From IMG/VR virus record IMGVR_UViG_3300049827_000201, positions 1 to 34,291 of that record: 34,291 nucleotides of DNA, one strand, 5' to 3'. The DNA is from a virus. Below are positions 1 through 9,265 of the stretch, piece after piece. A program made the translations under genes and the position numbers. Position 1 is the first letter of the stretch; each line of letters opens with the position of its first letter. The notes under the pieces were generated by a model, which saw only the letters and a program-made list of their open reading frames with translations, was not told the origin of the DNA and did not search any database.

Positions 1-37
1 AATAATAAATAGTTGTTTTGTAAGGCATATAACATTG

Positions 38-226
38 CTATTTATTTGGTTCTTTACTAACTGCTCCTCCAGTAACATCGTGGTCTTTCATGACAAATGA
101 TAACGCCGATATTAACGCCGCCAAAACTAAATTTTTATAGTCAATAATACCAGTCTCTAAATATGGCTGTACCGCTATTGCAGTTGCTAATAGCGTTCCT
201 AATAAAGTTGTTTTCCAGTTTTTCAT
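38..226 (-). CDS. holin-like small membrane protein
   Basis: This 62-residue protein has two hydrophobic segments (about residues 7-23 and 31-46). They are separated by a short polar turn and followed by a charged tail beginning KDHDVTGG. Size, two-helix layout and position at the end of the late operon, next to a hydrolase and a secreted protein, fit a phage holin that permeabilises the inner membrane at lysis. Similar short proteins starting MKNWKTTLLG and ending near DVTGG are common in Bacteroidota phages and are usually called holins. The family role is inferred from topology and context; there is no catalytic motif to confirm it. It is the last gene before the left edge. Confidence 0.6.
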   Translation of the reverse strand: MKNWKTTLLGTLLATAIAVQPYLETGIIDYKNLVLAALISALSFVMKDHDVTGGAVSKEPNK

Positions 227-255
227 AGGTATTTTTTGTTTACGAAAATAGTTAA

Positions 256-684
256 TTATTTATCAAACTGCAATACACGAACCGAGTATATCGAATCGCC
301 GTCCTTATACCTTAGAAAAAAGCCAAGAGGTGGCTCTGTGCCATTGTCCTTTTTAGTGGTTCTGCTAGAAAATATTGCGCCACGCGGCGTGTTATTGGTA
401 ACAACTTGGAAGTAGTTATCAAGCGAGGCTTGTAAATTATCTTTTTGCAACGCCTTGTAAACGGCTACTACTTTTTTAAGGCTGTCAAGCTCTTTCCTAC
501 TCGATAATGCCAGTTTTAAACTGTCGATAGTTTTGATGTGTTGCTGCCAATCGGCTGTAACAGTTTTCACTATGCCAGTCGTTGCCGTGCCTATGTATGT
601 ATATGATTTATAAACTACTTTTGTCTGTGCGTCGGATTGCAAGGCTATTAGCAATGCCGTTAAGATTAAGAGGGTTGTTTTCAT
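256..684 (-). CDS. secreted protein of the lysis region, possible spanin-like
   Basis: The 142-residue product begins with a clear Sec signal peptide: MKTT, a hydrophobic core through about residue 15, and an SDA cleavage site near residue 19. The mature part has a Leu/Lys-rich stretch (about 50-85) likely to form a coiled coil. It then has a polar region with PRGAIFSSR and PPLGFFLRYKDGD. The start overlaps the stop of the upstream hydrolase gene by 4 bases, so the two are probably coupled. A periplasmic coiled-coil protein between a hydrolase and a holin could act as a spanin, but no lipobox or transmembrane anchor is seen. The function therefore stays open. Confidence 0.5.
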   Translation of the reverse strand: MKTTLLILTALLIALQSDAQTKVVYKSYTYIGTATTGIVKTVTADWQQHIKTIDSLKLALSSRKELDSLKKVVAVYKALQKDNLQASLDNYFQVVTNNTPRGAIFSSRTTKKDNGTEPPLGFFLRYKDGDSIYSVRVLQFDK

Positions 685-1211
685 ATTTCTAAGTTATAAT
701 GTTCAAATAATTTGGATTCAAATAATGTTTGTGGAGTGGCTTTGTACCAGTCTTTAAATAATACGCCACCGCTGTATACATGCCATATATAAGCCACAAA
801 TTCGCCACAAATAGCACGTTTTAACTTATCGTTATTATCACCTTTGCCAATCCACCAGCGTTTGCCCGATAGCTGCCAAACTAGTTGTATTACTATCAGT
901 TTGAAAAAACCGTATTCGTGTTTGCCTAGGTGGCTGGTAATCAGTTGATCTAGTTTTTTAGCATCAAAATCGAATTTTGGGCGTAAAACAAGTATTTCAC
1001 ACCCTTTAATACTATGTTCAATGTCGTTAGGTACAACACCTTCGCTGTCGGCTTCGGCAACAAACATTCTATACCAACTATCGAAGGCTATAGAGGCATG
1101 GCTATATTTGCCACTGAAGAATCTAATTAACCTACTTCGTAACGTAGTTGATCTATAAAGTGGTACGTCGCCTGTTTGTATATCGTTAATTGTCATCTGG
1201 TTTATTTTCAA
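681..1211 (-). CDS. permuted papain-fold (NlpC/P60-like, YiiX type) hydrolase, candidate endolysin
   Basis: The 176-residue protein shows the circularly permuted NlpC/P60 (YiiX/LRAT-like) pattern. Near the N terminus are TGDVPLYRS and then KYSHASIAFD, with His38 as the likely catalytic base. VAEADSEGV follows at about 51-59, and RAICGEFVAYIWH with Cys135 as the likely nucleophile lies in the C-terminal half. Enzymes of this fold cleave peptide or lipid amide bonds. In a phage late operon beside a holin-like gene, peptidoglycan cleavage is the natural guess, but no lysozyme or amidase domain of a standard endolysin is present. An internal Met6 at 1196 is an equally good start; the longer start overlaps the upstream gene by 26 bases. 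Confidence 0.6.
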   Translation of the reverse strand: MKINQMTINDIQTGDVPLYRSTTLRSRLIRFFSGKYSHASIAFDSWYRMFVAEADSEGVVPNDIEHSIKGCEILVLRPKFDFDAKKLDQLITSHLGKHEYGFFKLIVIQLVWQLSGKRWWIGKGDNNDKLKRAICGEFVAYIWHVYSGGVLFKDWYKATPQTLFESKLFEHYNLEI

Positions 1212-1584
1212 TGGTTATTCCTAATTGATTAAAAATATATGACTCACCATCGCCAATGCTGTTAAGGTAAACAACTGTATGTTCAACTTCTTTATACTTA
1301 GGGTTCTTGGGCTCAGTATTGAGAGCCACTAGCATTTCGGGGAACTGATCGGCAATAACTATTAATTGCTCTGTTGTTACTTTTATTCGGTAATTCCAGT
1401 TAGGTTCTTGCCAATGGTTACGAAGTTGAAAAAAAGCATTGTATGTGCTATCTGGTTGCAACTCTTCACTAATTATTGTATACTCACCTGCATACTTTAA
1501 AATATCATCGGGAGCGTTGTTATATATTTTACCCTCACCTATCCTTGTTATTGCTTGGCAGTCGCCTTGTATTATTACTTTCAT
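1186..1584 (-). CDS. hypothetical phage protein
   Basis: The 132-residue protein has no motif I recognise. It begins MKVIIQGDCQAI and is soluble, mixed alpha/beta and rather acidic, with repeated short strands and a C-terminal NSIGDGESYIFNQLGI stretch. It lies between a large fibre-type gene and the papain-fold hydrolase. It overlaps the next gene, and its own start overlaps the end of the 541-residue protein by 4 bases, so it belongs to the same transcript. A fibre-associated or assembly role is possible from position only. Confidence 0.5.
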   Translation of the reverse strand: MKVIIQGDCQAITRIGEGKIYNNAPDDILKYAGEYTIISEELQPDSTYNAFFQLRNHWQEPNWNYRIKVTTEQLIVIADQFPEMLVALNTEPKNPKYKEVEHTVVYLNSIGDGESYIFNQLGITIENKPDDN

Positions 1585-3206
1585 ATTAAATCTGTTAATA
1601 TATATTCGGAAAATGTTGGAGCATTATAATTGCCGCATACCATTGAGTTAATAGGTGTCGCCACGCACATTGTGTTAATACTGCTATGTGTTGTAATAGT
1701 TTCTTTTATAAATGTCGCGACTCCATTACTTAGCGAATAACTTCTTAATCTCCCTAGTGTGTTGCCAACAATCATATAATTACTATACAATCCGCAAGAA
1801 GCACAGCCTACCATAGTAGCATCGGAGGCTCCTATTAACGTAAAATCTGACAGTCTGATTGAGTTAATACCCTTACTATTAGCTGTAGATGCCATATATA
1901 AGTAACCGCTGTACTCAACTACATTGTAACCAACTCCGCCAGTCCACGTTAATGTTGCGGTTACTGTATTGGTAGTTGTGTTTATTTTGTAAATTGTATT
2001 TGTTGAAAAAGCATAAAGAAAACCATCGGAGGCAATAAACATGAAATTGCCAGTAGCCGCGATAGGGTCGCCTAATCCTGCTTGCATATCGCTAATTTGC
2101 AAAACATTAATATTTCCTGCTGCTAGGGCATGGTAACAATATGTTGCATTATTGGCTGAAGAAAAACTGTTGCCTAAAGATGGACTAGTTGCCCTAAGGG
2201 TAAATGTAGAGATATCATAGGCATACATACTACCCGAATATCTAAAGACTAAAATATCGGTGCCTTGCTTAATTATTTTTGTAACATTAGTAGATAATGT
2301 TGCTGTGAAATCGTAGACCGATGTAATCTTATTTACGCGTGCGATATAATTCTGCGAAGCTCCTGCAGCCCTTAAGATATAGTAATAGCTAGAATCTTCA
2401 ATAAATATATCGTTATAATGATATATGCCTCCAATCCCCCTAGAAATAGTTTGGCAGAAAGGAAATAATAAATTGTCATTGCCGTCTAAGTAGCATTCTT
2501 GTCCCAATCCCTTTACAATACCATAGTTAGGCGAATATTGAGCGCCATACATTTGTGTTAACTTAACTATCTTATTAGCTGCAACCTTAGTAGTGTCGCT
2601 ACTGTCAATCCCTACAACACATCTAATCACTAAGTTATAAGTGCCTGTACTTGGTACAATAGCTCTAATCAAGTCGTTTACCTCTACTGCTGCACCAATA
2701 CTTCCTAATATTCCGTTAATATAGAAATTGGTAACACCAACAAAGCTTTGAATTACGCCTCTATTCCTAATATTAAAATAGCCGCTTAAAGTATTAAATA
2801 TTTCAGGTTGTGTTTGTGTAATAACCAACGCACCTAAGGCATCAACGCTTGTCTGTAAAGCGTCTACCTTAACATCAATAGTATTTAATTTACTAGTTAC
2901 TGTTATGCTTTCGCCATCAACCAATACCTCAATGGCTAGTTTGTCTCCAGTTGCTAAGTTTGGCAAACTTGCAGCTCTTGTTAATAATCCATACCCCACT
3001 GTATAAACGCCTGTGTTAAGCGTTAAGGTAAGTAAATCCAATTCATCAATGGCAAAGTTTATTAATGCTATATTGCCTGTCGATTTTTGCAATACTACAC
3101 TACGAAAACTTTGCTTTGTAAGTTTTCCGTCAAGTCCAGTAATGGTAAATGTTTTTGTTCCATTAACTACTGCGTAACTTGTGTTATTTTCTATTCCTAC
3201 TCTCAT
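1581..3206 (-). CDS. tail fibre or receptor-binding protein with beta-propeller-like C-terminal half
   Basis: This 541-residue protein has an N-terminal beta-rich part, then a short amphipathic helix (SKLNTIDVKVDALQTSVDAL, about 105-124) typical of trimeric fibre necks. The remainder contains recurring blade-like units such as YIARVNKITSVYDF, MYAYDISTFTLRAT, YAFSTNTIYKINTTT and INSIRLSDFTLIG. These resemble the outer-strand repeats of a beta-propeller of the PQQ/Kelch kind. Such C-terminal domains in the last fibre genes usually contact the host surface. It starts 4 bases after the preceding 879-residue fibre gene ends. The structural class is fairly clear; the receptor-binding role is an inference. 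Confidence 0.55.
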   Translation of the reverse strand: MRVGIENNTSYAVVNGTKTFTITGLDGKLTKQSFRSVVLQKSTGNIALINFAIDELDLLTLTLNTGVYTVGYGLLTRAASLPNLATGDKLAIEVLVDGESITVTSKLNTIDVKVDALQTSVDALGALVITQTQPEIFNTLSGYFNIRNRGVIQSFVGVTNFYINGILGSIGAAVEVNDLIRAIVPSTGTYNLVIRCVVGIDSSDTTKVAANKIVKLTQMYGAQYSPNYGIVKGLGQECYLDGNDNLLFPFCQTISRGIGGIYHYNDIFIEDSSYYYILRAAGASQNYIARVNKITSVYDFTATLSTNVTKIIKQGTDILVFRYSGSMYAYDISTFTLRATSPSLGNSFSSANNATYCYHALAAGNINVLQISDMQAGLGDPIAATGNFMFIASDGFLYAFSTNTIYKINTTTNTVTATLTWTGGVGYNVVEYSGYLYMASTANSKGINSIRLSDFTLIGASDATMVGCASCGLYSNYMIVGNTLGRLRSYSLSNGVATFIKETITTHSSINTMCVATPINSMVCGNYNAPTFSEYILTDLI

Positions 3207-3209
3207 CTT

Positions 3210-5849
3210 TTAAACTCCTATTAGTGAGTAATGTAATCCCGTATCTACTAAATCGCCATTGGCATCGCTCATTAGTAGGTTGCCGTTTACTTTTACTGTT
3301 GGTTTGTTGGCTTTCAATGTGTCCAACTCCTGTAATGCTAGTTGTGCGTTAGAACTTGTTATATTGCCAGTTGGTACTACGGTAACGTTACCTGCACTTA
3401 CTGTACTCGGCGAACCTCCGTTTATTGCGGGACCAGTAGAAAGGTTATATAATATATCGGTTTGAATTACCGCAAATGGTAGTGCATTAGTACGTCTTAC
3501 AATTACTCTATACAATTGTTTCCATTCAGCTACCGAAAACCCTGCTAATGTAGGTTGTGCTGCTGCCTGTGCCAAAGCTATTGAGGTATATTCACCTTGA
3601 CCCATTATAGATACTACCTTGGTAGATTCCATTCGGTTGGTGGCATATATCCAGTAAATACCGTAATTGTTATTAGTAATGTCTGTTTCTACACCGTTAT
3701 TTTCCCACCTTGCAATCCCACCGTTTAATTTTGCAAACGCCGTACCAATAGCATCGAATGTCATTGTTGCTGCACCTGTTACCCTGCGACCTATGCGGCA
3801 CGTTGTTTGGTTGCCCGAAAGGGAGTGTAAAATATCCTCGTCGTTTATAACACCGCCTAAAAAAGTAAATGTATTAGCGTTGGTAAATGTTGGTGAAGTT
3901 GTAAATCCACTTCTATAACTTGCACCTTGTGTATTATGTACCCTATCATGTTCAATTAAGTTACGCTTATGTCCGTGGCGTTCCTCAGCTATTATGCCTG
4001 TTGTGCCATCCCAATGAACGGTAGCAATTGGAATAACGGTAACATCGAGAATGTCCCACGCCGTCAAAGAACTCTGTAATGTTGGTACACCAGCATTTAA
4101 GTACATTGAAATAAAATGTTGACCTAATGTGTTAGCTATCTGTACCGATTTATCGGTGCTTATTGTAAACTTTTGCTCGTTAATAAATACGTTATATCCT
4201 GCATTGGCACTTAGTGTAATAGTTCTAGTTCCATTGTTAAAGGTGGCAAAGGTCGATGCTGTTGGCTGTTGTACACCGTGATAGTTAAATGTATTACCAA
4301 AACGTGCAAATAACTCATTTATACCACCTAATAATGTTTTTGCATTTGTACTTAACCCCGAAAACGTACTATTAACAACCCAATACACAAAGCCCTGAAA
4401 GGCTCGTAAGGCTGTTAGCTTCTTGGTATTTTCCGTTGGTGATGTTACTTCGACTTCGGATTGTGCTGTTATTGTTAACGCCGCATCTAAGCCTGTTATT
4501 GCACTTGTTGGGTGTGAATCTGTTGCATCCCTCCCACCTAAATTATTGTGTATGTTGGTTGGTGTTTGGTTTGGATTGGCTGTTAACTCATTCGTTATAA
4601 CACTTGCTAATGCTGCATTATTTTGTATAACTAAACGCCCTAAGAACTTTGTTTGCTTGATAATAACATCAGGTATACCACTCGGCAATGGTGCATTTTG
4701 AGCCTCCGAAATACTGCTATATTCGCTACCTAATATCATATAGGTGTGGTAGTCTGTATCGTTAACACCACGCCATACGAATATAGGCACGTACTTATTA
4801 CCTGTTATACTTGCTAGGTTAGTTCCGTTGTTGTATTGCGTATTCGGATATTGAGCAACCTTCGAAGCCGCATATACGCCACCAACAGGGTAGTAATGGT
4901 GTATCTCATGCCCTGCCGTTGCACTTGTTACTGCTAGTAAGTTAATCACTTGACCATCATACCATAAGCGACCCGAACCAACAGCAATATTGCGAGTTCC
5001 GTATTCCGATAAAATCAACCCGCTTTCATAACCAAACCTTTCGGTATGTATTAGTCTATGACCTATATTGTTTGTCGTGCCTAGTGCATAATTTCCAACA
5101 TAATAACTATGAACTTCATCTATTGAGCCAGTTAACTCCCAGTAAAATTGATAGCAGTTTAGTATTGTGCTATGGTTAATTAGATTATTATCGGTAAGTA
5201 GTACATATATAGGATTACCGCTATTATATTGAACTGTTAAATAGGCGTATGTTTTCGCTGTTAGTTGCACTCCATTTAACGCTGGTATTGTGTACTCGTT
5301 AATCTGACCTGAAAAGTCTGCACTATCATTTAACCGTGCAATGGAGCTGCTTATATTATACAGCCCACTACCTAAATCTGTAATTGTTGGCTGTGTAACC
5401 ATACCACACGCTAGGTATTTGCGTTGTGTTTGTGTTGAGTATAATAAATCGAACTTACCTTTCAAATAAGTATAAGCATTCAACCATGTAGTCTTAATTT
5501 GCCCAAAAGCATTTTCGCTATCATTGCCAGTTACCTCATCGGCATCTACTAAAGTTGTTTTTGTCGTTGTGGGGCGAAGTGGGGCTAATCCAGTAAAATC
5601 GGCATCAATAGTAATATCGTCCGTGCCATTGGTAACGGTAATCTTTGAACTTCCTGCTTTTATTTTCTTAAATACAAGATCGACACCTGTTTTTACTTTG
5701 AAAATTAAGCCAGTTCCTGTGCCACTTGCTGAATTTGAAGCGGTATTCACTTCACCACTTGGCGAGGTGTATAACTCGGTAAAATTATCGTTAATTTTTG
5801 TCCGTGCTTGTAGTCCTGTATCGCCGTTATTTATTGTTTGTTTTGCCAT
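3210..5849 (-). CDS. large tail fibre / distal tail structural protein
   Basis: The product is about 879 residues and Thr/Asn/Ser rich, with long beta-strand regions and no enzyme motif. It starts [20 protein letters not shown] followed by NFTELY, an N-terminal module common in Bacteroidota phage fibre proteins. An upstream Met gives 9 more residues, but the ATG at 5849 lies one base after the stop of the upstream LysM-like gene and matches the usual start of this family. Similar internal stretches ([19 protein letters not shown] and [19 protein letters not shown]-like) resemble modules found in fibres. It is probably part of the adsorption apparatus, between the baseplate genes and the 541-residue fibre protein. 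Confidence 0.6.
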   Translation of the reverse strand: MAKQTINNGDTGLQARTKINDNFTELYTSPSGEVNTASNSASGTGTGLIFKVKTGVDLVFKKIKAGSSKITVTNGTDDITIDADFTGLAPLRPTTTKTTLVDADEVTGNDSENAFGQIKTTWLNAYTYLKGKFDLLYSTQTQRKYLACGMVTQPTITDLGSGLYNISSSIARLNDSADFSGQINEYTIPALNGVQLTAKTYAYLTVQYNSGNPIYVLLTDNNLINHSTILNCYQFYWELTGSIDEVHSYYVGNYALGTTNNIGHRLIHTERFGYESGLILSEYGTRNIAVGSGRLWYDGQVINLLAVTSATAGHEIHHYYPVGGVYAASKVAQYPNTQYNNGTNLASITGNKYVPIFVWRGVNDTDYHTYMILGSEYSSISEAQNAPLPSGIPDVIIKQTKFLGRLVIQNNAALASVITNELTANPNQTPTNIHNNLGGRDATDSHPTSAITGLDAALTITAQSEVEVTSPTENTKKLTALRAFQGFVYWVVNSTFSGLSTNAKTLLGGINELFARFGNTFNYHGVQQPTASTFATFNNGTRTITLSANAGYNVFINEQKFTISTDKSVQIANTLGQHFISMYLNAGVPTLQSSLTAWDILDVTVIPIATVHWDGTTGIIAEERHGHKRNLIEHDRVHNTQGASYRSGFTTSPTFTNANTFTFLGGVINDEDILHSLSGNQTTCRIGRRVTGAATMTFDAIGTAFAKLNGGIARWENNGVETDITNNNYGIYWIYATNRMESTKVVSIMGQGEYTSIALAQAAAQPTLAGFSVAEWKQLYRVIVRRTNALPFAVIQTDILYNLSTGPAINGGSPSTVSAGNVTVVPTGNITSSNAQLALQELDTLKANKPTVKVNGNLLMSDANGDLVDTGLHYSLIGV

Positions 5850-5850
5850 A

Positions 5851-6189
5851 TTAGTCTGTCCATATTGCTGTGTCAATCCAAATGCCGCTATCGTTCCACG
5901 ATCCTGTCGCTAATATCCAATTATCACCGCCAAATTTACTAATTTCCTGTGATATTTTCATTAATATATCATTCACCGAACTGTTACTCGCTGGGTATGT
6001 TGTTAATTCTCTTTTAAAAATAGGCTGTAAAGCTTTAACGTCAATGTTTACAGGCGTTTCAATATTTAAAATAGGTGTCCACGTCGTATGGTTATTTTTT
6101 TCAAGTAAATCCGCCCAATTAGCAGCCCCACCCGAACTGTTTAACGCTATGTCAACTATTGAATCGCCTTGCTTTACTTGATATTCCAT
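5851..6189 (-). CDS. LysM-like tail protein, second copy
   Basis: The 112-residue protein starts [20 protein letters not shown], a LysM-type beta-alpha beginning. It is visibly related to the gpX/LysM protein encoded at 8996-9265: both go on with an N-rich NNxTxW segment, then a second half ending in a weakly amphipathic helix (here [16 protein letters not shown]). The C terminus is extended by a Trp-rich tail, [16 protein letters not shown]. LysM-like tail proteins sit at the tail-baseplate junction and can bind peptidoglycan. The start overlaps the metallopeptidase-like gene by 16 bases. A duplicated gpX-like protein is my reading; the Trp tail has no assigned role. Confidence 0.5.
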   Translation of the reverse strand: MEYQVKQGDSIVDIALNSSGGAANWADLLEKNNHTTWTPILNIETPVNIDVKALQPIFKRELTTYPASNSSVNDILMKISQEISKFGGDNWILATGSWNDSGIWIDTAIWTD

Positions 6190-6482
6190 ATTTTACGATG
6201 TGATAAATAGTCTAAGTTTGATTCATTATCGTATGCCTCTTTTTCGAATGATATATTCCGATAACCTTTAAAACACCATTCAATAAAATACCAAATGTAA
6301 AAGCCAATCACTAACAACTCTTTTTGTTGCTGCAAGTGTATCTTTTCGTGGTTTATATCGTATTTCGTTGGTTCGCCTTTGAATAATATAAAAGGGTATA
6401 GTGTTATGCCAAAGGCAAAACCAAAGGTTATTATTGATACTAGGCGGGTGTTTTTTATTATAATCATAAATACGTATAACAA
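6174..6482 (-). CDS. membrane-anchored HExxH protein (putative small metallopeptidase)
   Basis: The 102-residue protein has a hydrophobic N terminus (residues 14-33), then NHEKIHLQQQKEL with the zinc-peptidase motif HExxH (His45, Glu46, His49). A second hydrophobic segment follows (56-70). FEKEAYDNE at 79-87 could supply the third zinc ligand (Glu80 or Glu82). Small HExxH proteins of this layout are widespread in Bacteroidota genomes and phages, but no substrate is known to me. It lies between a fibre gene and a LysM-like gene, an odd place for a protease, and may be a moron. Met6 (6467) is an alternative start. Zinc binding is well supported; catalysis is inferred. Confidence 0.5.
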   Translation of the reverse strand: MLYVFMIIIKNTRLVSIITFGFAFGITLYPFILFKGEPTKYDINHEKIHLQQQKELLVIGFYIWYFIEWCFKGYRNISFEKEAYDNESNLDYLSHRKIWNIK

Positions 6483-6488
6483 ATAATA

Positions 6489-7613
6489 TTAACTTAAAGG
6501 GGTTGCGGGGTAGAAACCACAACACCTAATTATATATGACTGTCCTTCTGCAAAATATGAATTGTCGAATTTTGTTAGACTAAAATATAGTTTATTTTCA
6601 CTAGTACTGAAGGCAGGTATGACAGTTATAGGACTTTTAACAAGAGAATCATTAATTGAACAGTAGCCTACTGTTTCAGATGGAAAATTTAATATATCAT
6701 TATAATAAGATGAAATAACTGGGGTGCTTAATATCATACCGTTACTTGACCCCCAACCTGTTAATAAATTAAAGTTTAATTTTAAATTATAATAAACAAC
6801 CGATCCTATCTTATTGATTACTACTAATGGTAAAGATTCTGGGTTAAAATCAATATATGGAGACAAAGAGCCTAAAGAGTAAGTATTCCAAGACCCATTA
6901 ATTTGTGATAGTCTTGTCAACGCCTCATCATCAATATTCCCCTGCAAACCATCAATTAACGGTTTTACACCAGCTGCAGTTACTGCCTTAGTGGTATCAG
7001 TCCCTGTTGCTACTTCGCCAACCGTCGCTAATGCTACAATACCTGTCCTTGTCTCTGTTGCTGTACGTGATGCTAGTCCTGAGGGCGTTACTGCTCTGGT
7101 TGCATCTATTGATGTGGTCGCCTGTGTTTCGGTACTTGTGGCTAGTTCAACGCGTCCACTATTAGTAGTAGTAGCTGCCGTTTCGGCTATTGTACGTAAA
7201 TATTTCAAATTTAATCTATACGAATCGATAGTTGACGGCGATAATGCTGGCATTCCATTCCATTGCGTATTACTCTGAATAGCTGTATAAATTCTGTAAG
7301 TGGGGTAACTGGACGCATCCGAATGAACCGCTGGATAAACGTCAGTTTCAACGCCTTGAAGGTATTTATCCCAAGTGGTATTTGTAGTGGTTTTATAAAA
7401 TTTACCTTTCATAAATACAATACCAGGCGTAAAATACCCTGCATTAAAAGCAAAACCCGAAATTATAGCAAAAGAGTTATTATCTAATCCATATACATCC
7501 GTTAAAGATTCAAGTAAATTCTCATTAATGTTCACTATATCGGTGTCAAAAACAGGGTTTCCGATTCCACTCTGCGACAATCTTTGATTTGGATATTGAA
7601 TTAATATGCTCAT
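6489..7613 (-). CDS. tail fibre protein with phage fibre repeats
   Basis: The 374-residue protein has an N-terminal baseplate-attachment type region. From about residue 145 to 220 it carries tandem fibre repeats: TTTNSGRVELATSTE, AVTPSGLASRTATE, RTGIVALATVGEVATGTD and KAVTAAGVKPLID. These are the repeats of the phage tail fibre repeat family (Phage_fiber_2, as in lambda Stf). The C-terminal 150 residues are beta-rich and end in CCGFYPATPLS. It follows the gpI-like baseplate gene directly, as fibre genes do in P2- and Mu-like phages. It is the most confidently assigned fibre in the window. Confidence 0.75.
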   Translation of the reverse strand: MSILIQYPNQRLSQSGIGNPVFDTDIVNINENLLESLTDVYGLDNNSFAIISGFAFNAGYFTPGIVFMKGKFYKTTTNTTWDKYLQGVETDVYPAVHSDASSYPTYRIYTAIQSNTQWNGMPALSPSTIDSYRLNLKYLRTIAETAATTTNSGRVELATSTETQATTSIDATRAVTPSGLASRTATETRTGIVALATVGEVATGTDTTKAVTAAGVKPLIDGLQGNIDDEALTRLSQINGSWNTYSLGSLSPYIDFNPESLPLVVINKIGSVVYYNLKLNFNLLTGWGSSNGMILSTPVISSYYNDILNFPSETVGYCSINDSLVKSPITVIPAFSTSENKLYFSLTKFDNSYFAEGQSYIIRCCGFYPATPLS

Positions 7614-7614
7614 T

Positions 7615-8199
7615 TTAATATGGTTTTAAAGTGTAATTTATGCCAGTTATTTTAATTTGTTCTATTACCGATACAATCTTGCTCAATATTTCACTATCGT
7701 TATATATTACCGAAGGTATCATAATAGTTACCAACGAGCCAACAGCCCCCGCGTTAATGTTTGGCGCAAAACTCCTGTAATATGTTGCTGTTGCTGGAAT
7801 TGTCTGCGAATAATACTGATTTATAGGATTACCAACTGCATCACTAACAACTGCATCATCAATATTTGGCGCAAATGGTACATCGGTTGCCGTATCGTCG
7901 ATATTTGGCGCGTAAAGAGTAACATTCTGTTGCTGCCTAATGCTAATTCCTTTATTTGTTGGGTCAAAAAAGTAGTTTAGTAAATTAGTTAATTGCCCAA
8001 TAGTGAACTTACATTGTGCTATTAGTCTTTTTTCTTCCCGCCATATTGCAAAGTTATTAAATATAGACTGCAATGGGTAAATCATTGCAAGCGTGTACTT
8101 ATATTCACGCGATAACGTCGTTGCTTTGTTTATTGCAAGGTCATTGCGCAAAGCCTCGAAGTTCATTGCTCCGTAATCTATCGTCTTAAATTGATACAT
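7615..8199 (-). CDS. baseplate protein, gpI-like (tail wedge component)
   Basis: The 194-residue protein lies between the gpJ-like gene and the fibre gene, the position of gpI in P2-like phages and its counterpart in Mu-like phages. The N-terminal half is helical (ALRNDLAINKATTLSREYKY). The middle carries three copies of a short unit, YAPNIDD, FAPNIDD and FAPNINA, encoded by recurring TTTGGCGC-type DNA on the plus strand. The C terminus (ILSKIVSVIEQIKITGINY) resembles the end of wedge proteins that insert into the fibre-bearing part of the baseplate. It overlaps the gpJ-like gene by 14 bases. The assignment rests mainly on synteny. Confidence 0.5.
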   Translation of the reverse strand: MYQFKTIDYGAMNFEALRNDLAINKATTLSREYKYTLAMIYPLQSIFNNFAIWREEKRLIAQCKFTIGQLTNLLNYFFDPTNKGISIRQQQNVTLYAPNIDDTATDVPFAPNIDDAVVSDAVGNPINQYYSQTIPATATYYRSFAPNINAGAVGSLVTIMIPSVIYNDSEILSKIVSVIEQIKITGINYTLKPY

Positions 8200-8986
8200 A
8201 ATTCACAGTATCTAATAGTTGAGTTAAGGCGTTTGTCGAGTAATCAAAATATCCAGCATCTAATTTTATATTTCCAACATAAGCAACGCCGCCAATTGTA
8301 GGGTTGTTTAACGACACATTTCGAACCCCAGCAACCGATTTTTTTACAAATGCTTCGACATCATTAGTATACAACACCCCATCAAATTCGAAGTTATTAC
8401 GAAATTCAATAAAAGCGGCGTTAACCTCTGTTATTAAAGTTTGCAAATCACTTGTCGCATAATATGTTATAACAGGCGAAAAGTCAAACTCATTAGCTGG
8501 GCGTGTTACTTTTTGAATTGGAAGCCCTGGAATCTCAAAGTTTTGAAAATAACTCTCGAAATATGGCATTTCAGTTACCTCATCCAACGGTGCTAATTTA
8601 TTTGTATTAGTATCAAGTTTAGCAACCTTTAATGTTAACGTATCACCAATAAGTCCTTCAACTATTTCAAAAGCCGCCTGTTTTACTATTTTTTTTGATT
8701 CGTTAATAGTCGTATAAATGGGATCGAGCGTTATTGGGTCGATAGCCAAAGTATCGCCTAGCTGAAACGCCTTTGCTTTTTCAATGTAGTACCCAGAACG
8801 CCCGTAACGTTGTGTTGTTATAATTTCGTCTATTGCGTCCTTAGTTCCGTTAATCTCGGTTGTTGTGTTGTCAATTGATATGGCTATCGCCTGTGCTATT
8901 TTCCTATAAACGGCTAATTGTGATGTACTGCTTAATTCGGGGAGTACATTCGAAATATTGGTTAGTATGTCGTCGTATGTTGCCAT
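8186..8986 (-). CDS. baseplate J-like protein
   Basis: The 266-residue protein has the outline of the baseplate assembly J family (gpJ/gp47-like). It starts with a helical region (MATYDDILTNISNVLPEL). The middle is beta-rich with phrases such as GDTLTLKVAKLD and VTRPANEFDFSPVITYY. The C terminus contains FVKKSVAGVRNVSLNNPTIG, the strand usually placed over the wedge-ring fold (compare V.GV..V in gpJ proteins), and ends in a helix. It follows the LysM/gpX gene and precedes the gpI-like gene, as expected. It would form the wedge ring around the hub. It is shorter than typical 300-400-residue gpJ. Confidence 0.6.
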   Translation of the reverse strand: MATYDDILTNISNVLPELSSTSQLAVYRKIAQAIAISIDNTTTEINGTKDAIDEIITTQRYGRSGYYIEKAKAFQLGDTLAIDPITLDPIYTTINESKKIVKQAAFEIVEGLIGDTLTLKVAKLDTNTNKLAPLDEVTEMPYFESYFQNFEIPGLPIQKVTRPANEFDFSPVITYYATSDLQTLITEVNAAFIEFRNNFEFDGVLYTNDVEAFVKKSVAGVRNVSLNNPTIGGVAYVGNIKLDAGYFDYSTNALTQLLDTVNYVSI

Positions 8987-8995
8987 AGATTTATT

Positions 8996-9265
8996 TTATA
9001 CAAAATTAGTAATTAATTGTGTTATTTCATTGTTAGTCGAAGTTGTTGAATTATTGCATGTTGGGTAAATTTCAACTGATCGCAATACATTTTTTTGTGT
9101 TTCCACAGTATCAGGTATATATATTACCGAACCAACTGGCAATGTAGCATTCCAATTTGTTATGTTATTATATTCTATAATTAAAGGCACGTTTTTAACC
9201 GTTCCAGTTGCGTTTATTGCAACGTCGTTTATCGTTTCGCCATATTTAACCGTATAACTATTCAT
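8996..9265 (-). CDS. LysM / tail protein X-like
   Basis: The 89-residue protein starts MNSYTVKYGETINDVAINATG and continues to LPVGSVIYIPD near residue 50. This is a typical LysM fold outline: YxVxxGETxxDVA, a central NNITNWN helix turn, and VGSVIYIPD. In Mu/P2-like phages gpX, a LysM-domain protein, sits at the end of the tail tube and hub. The gene overlaps the gp25-like gene by 8 bases. The C-terminal 35 residues are Thr/Asn-rich and probably flexible. A paralogue occurs at 5851-6189. Confidence 0.65.
   Translation of the reverse strand: MNSYTVKYGETINDVAINATGTVKNVPLIIEYNNITNWNATLPVGSVIYIPDTVETQKNVLRSVEIYPTCNNSTTSTNNEITQLITNFV

Noticed and set aside
5850-5876. Longer start for the 879-residue fibre gene (MTQQYGQTN)
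   Set aside because: The extra 9 codons lie in the end of the LysM-like gene; the ATG at 5849 follows that gene's stop by one base and matches the usual family N terminus.
6280-6525. 81-codon minus-strand frame over the HExxH gene
   Set aside because: It is another frame of the HExxH gene and the fibre-gene end, with no protein-like pattern.
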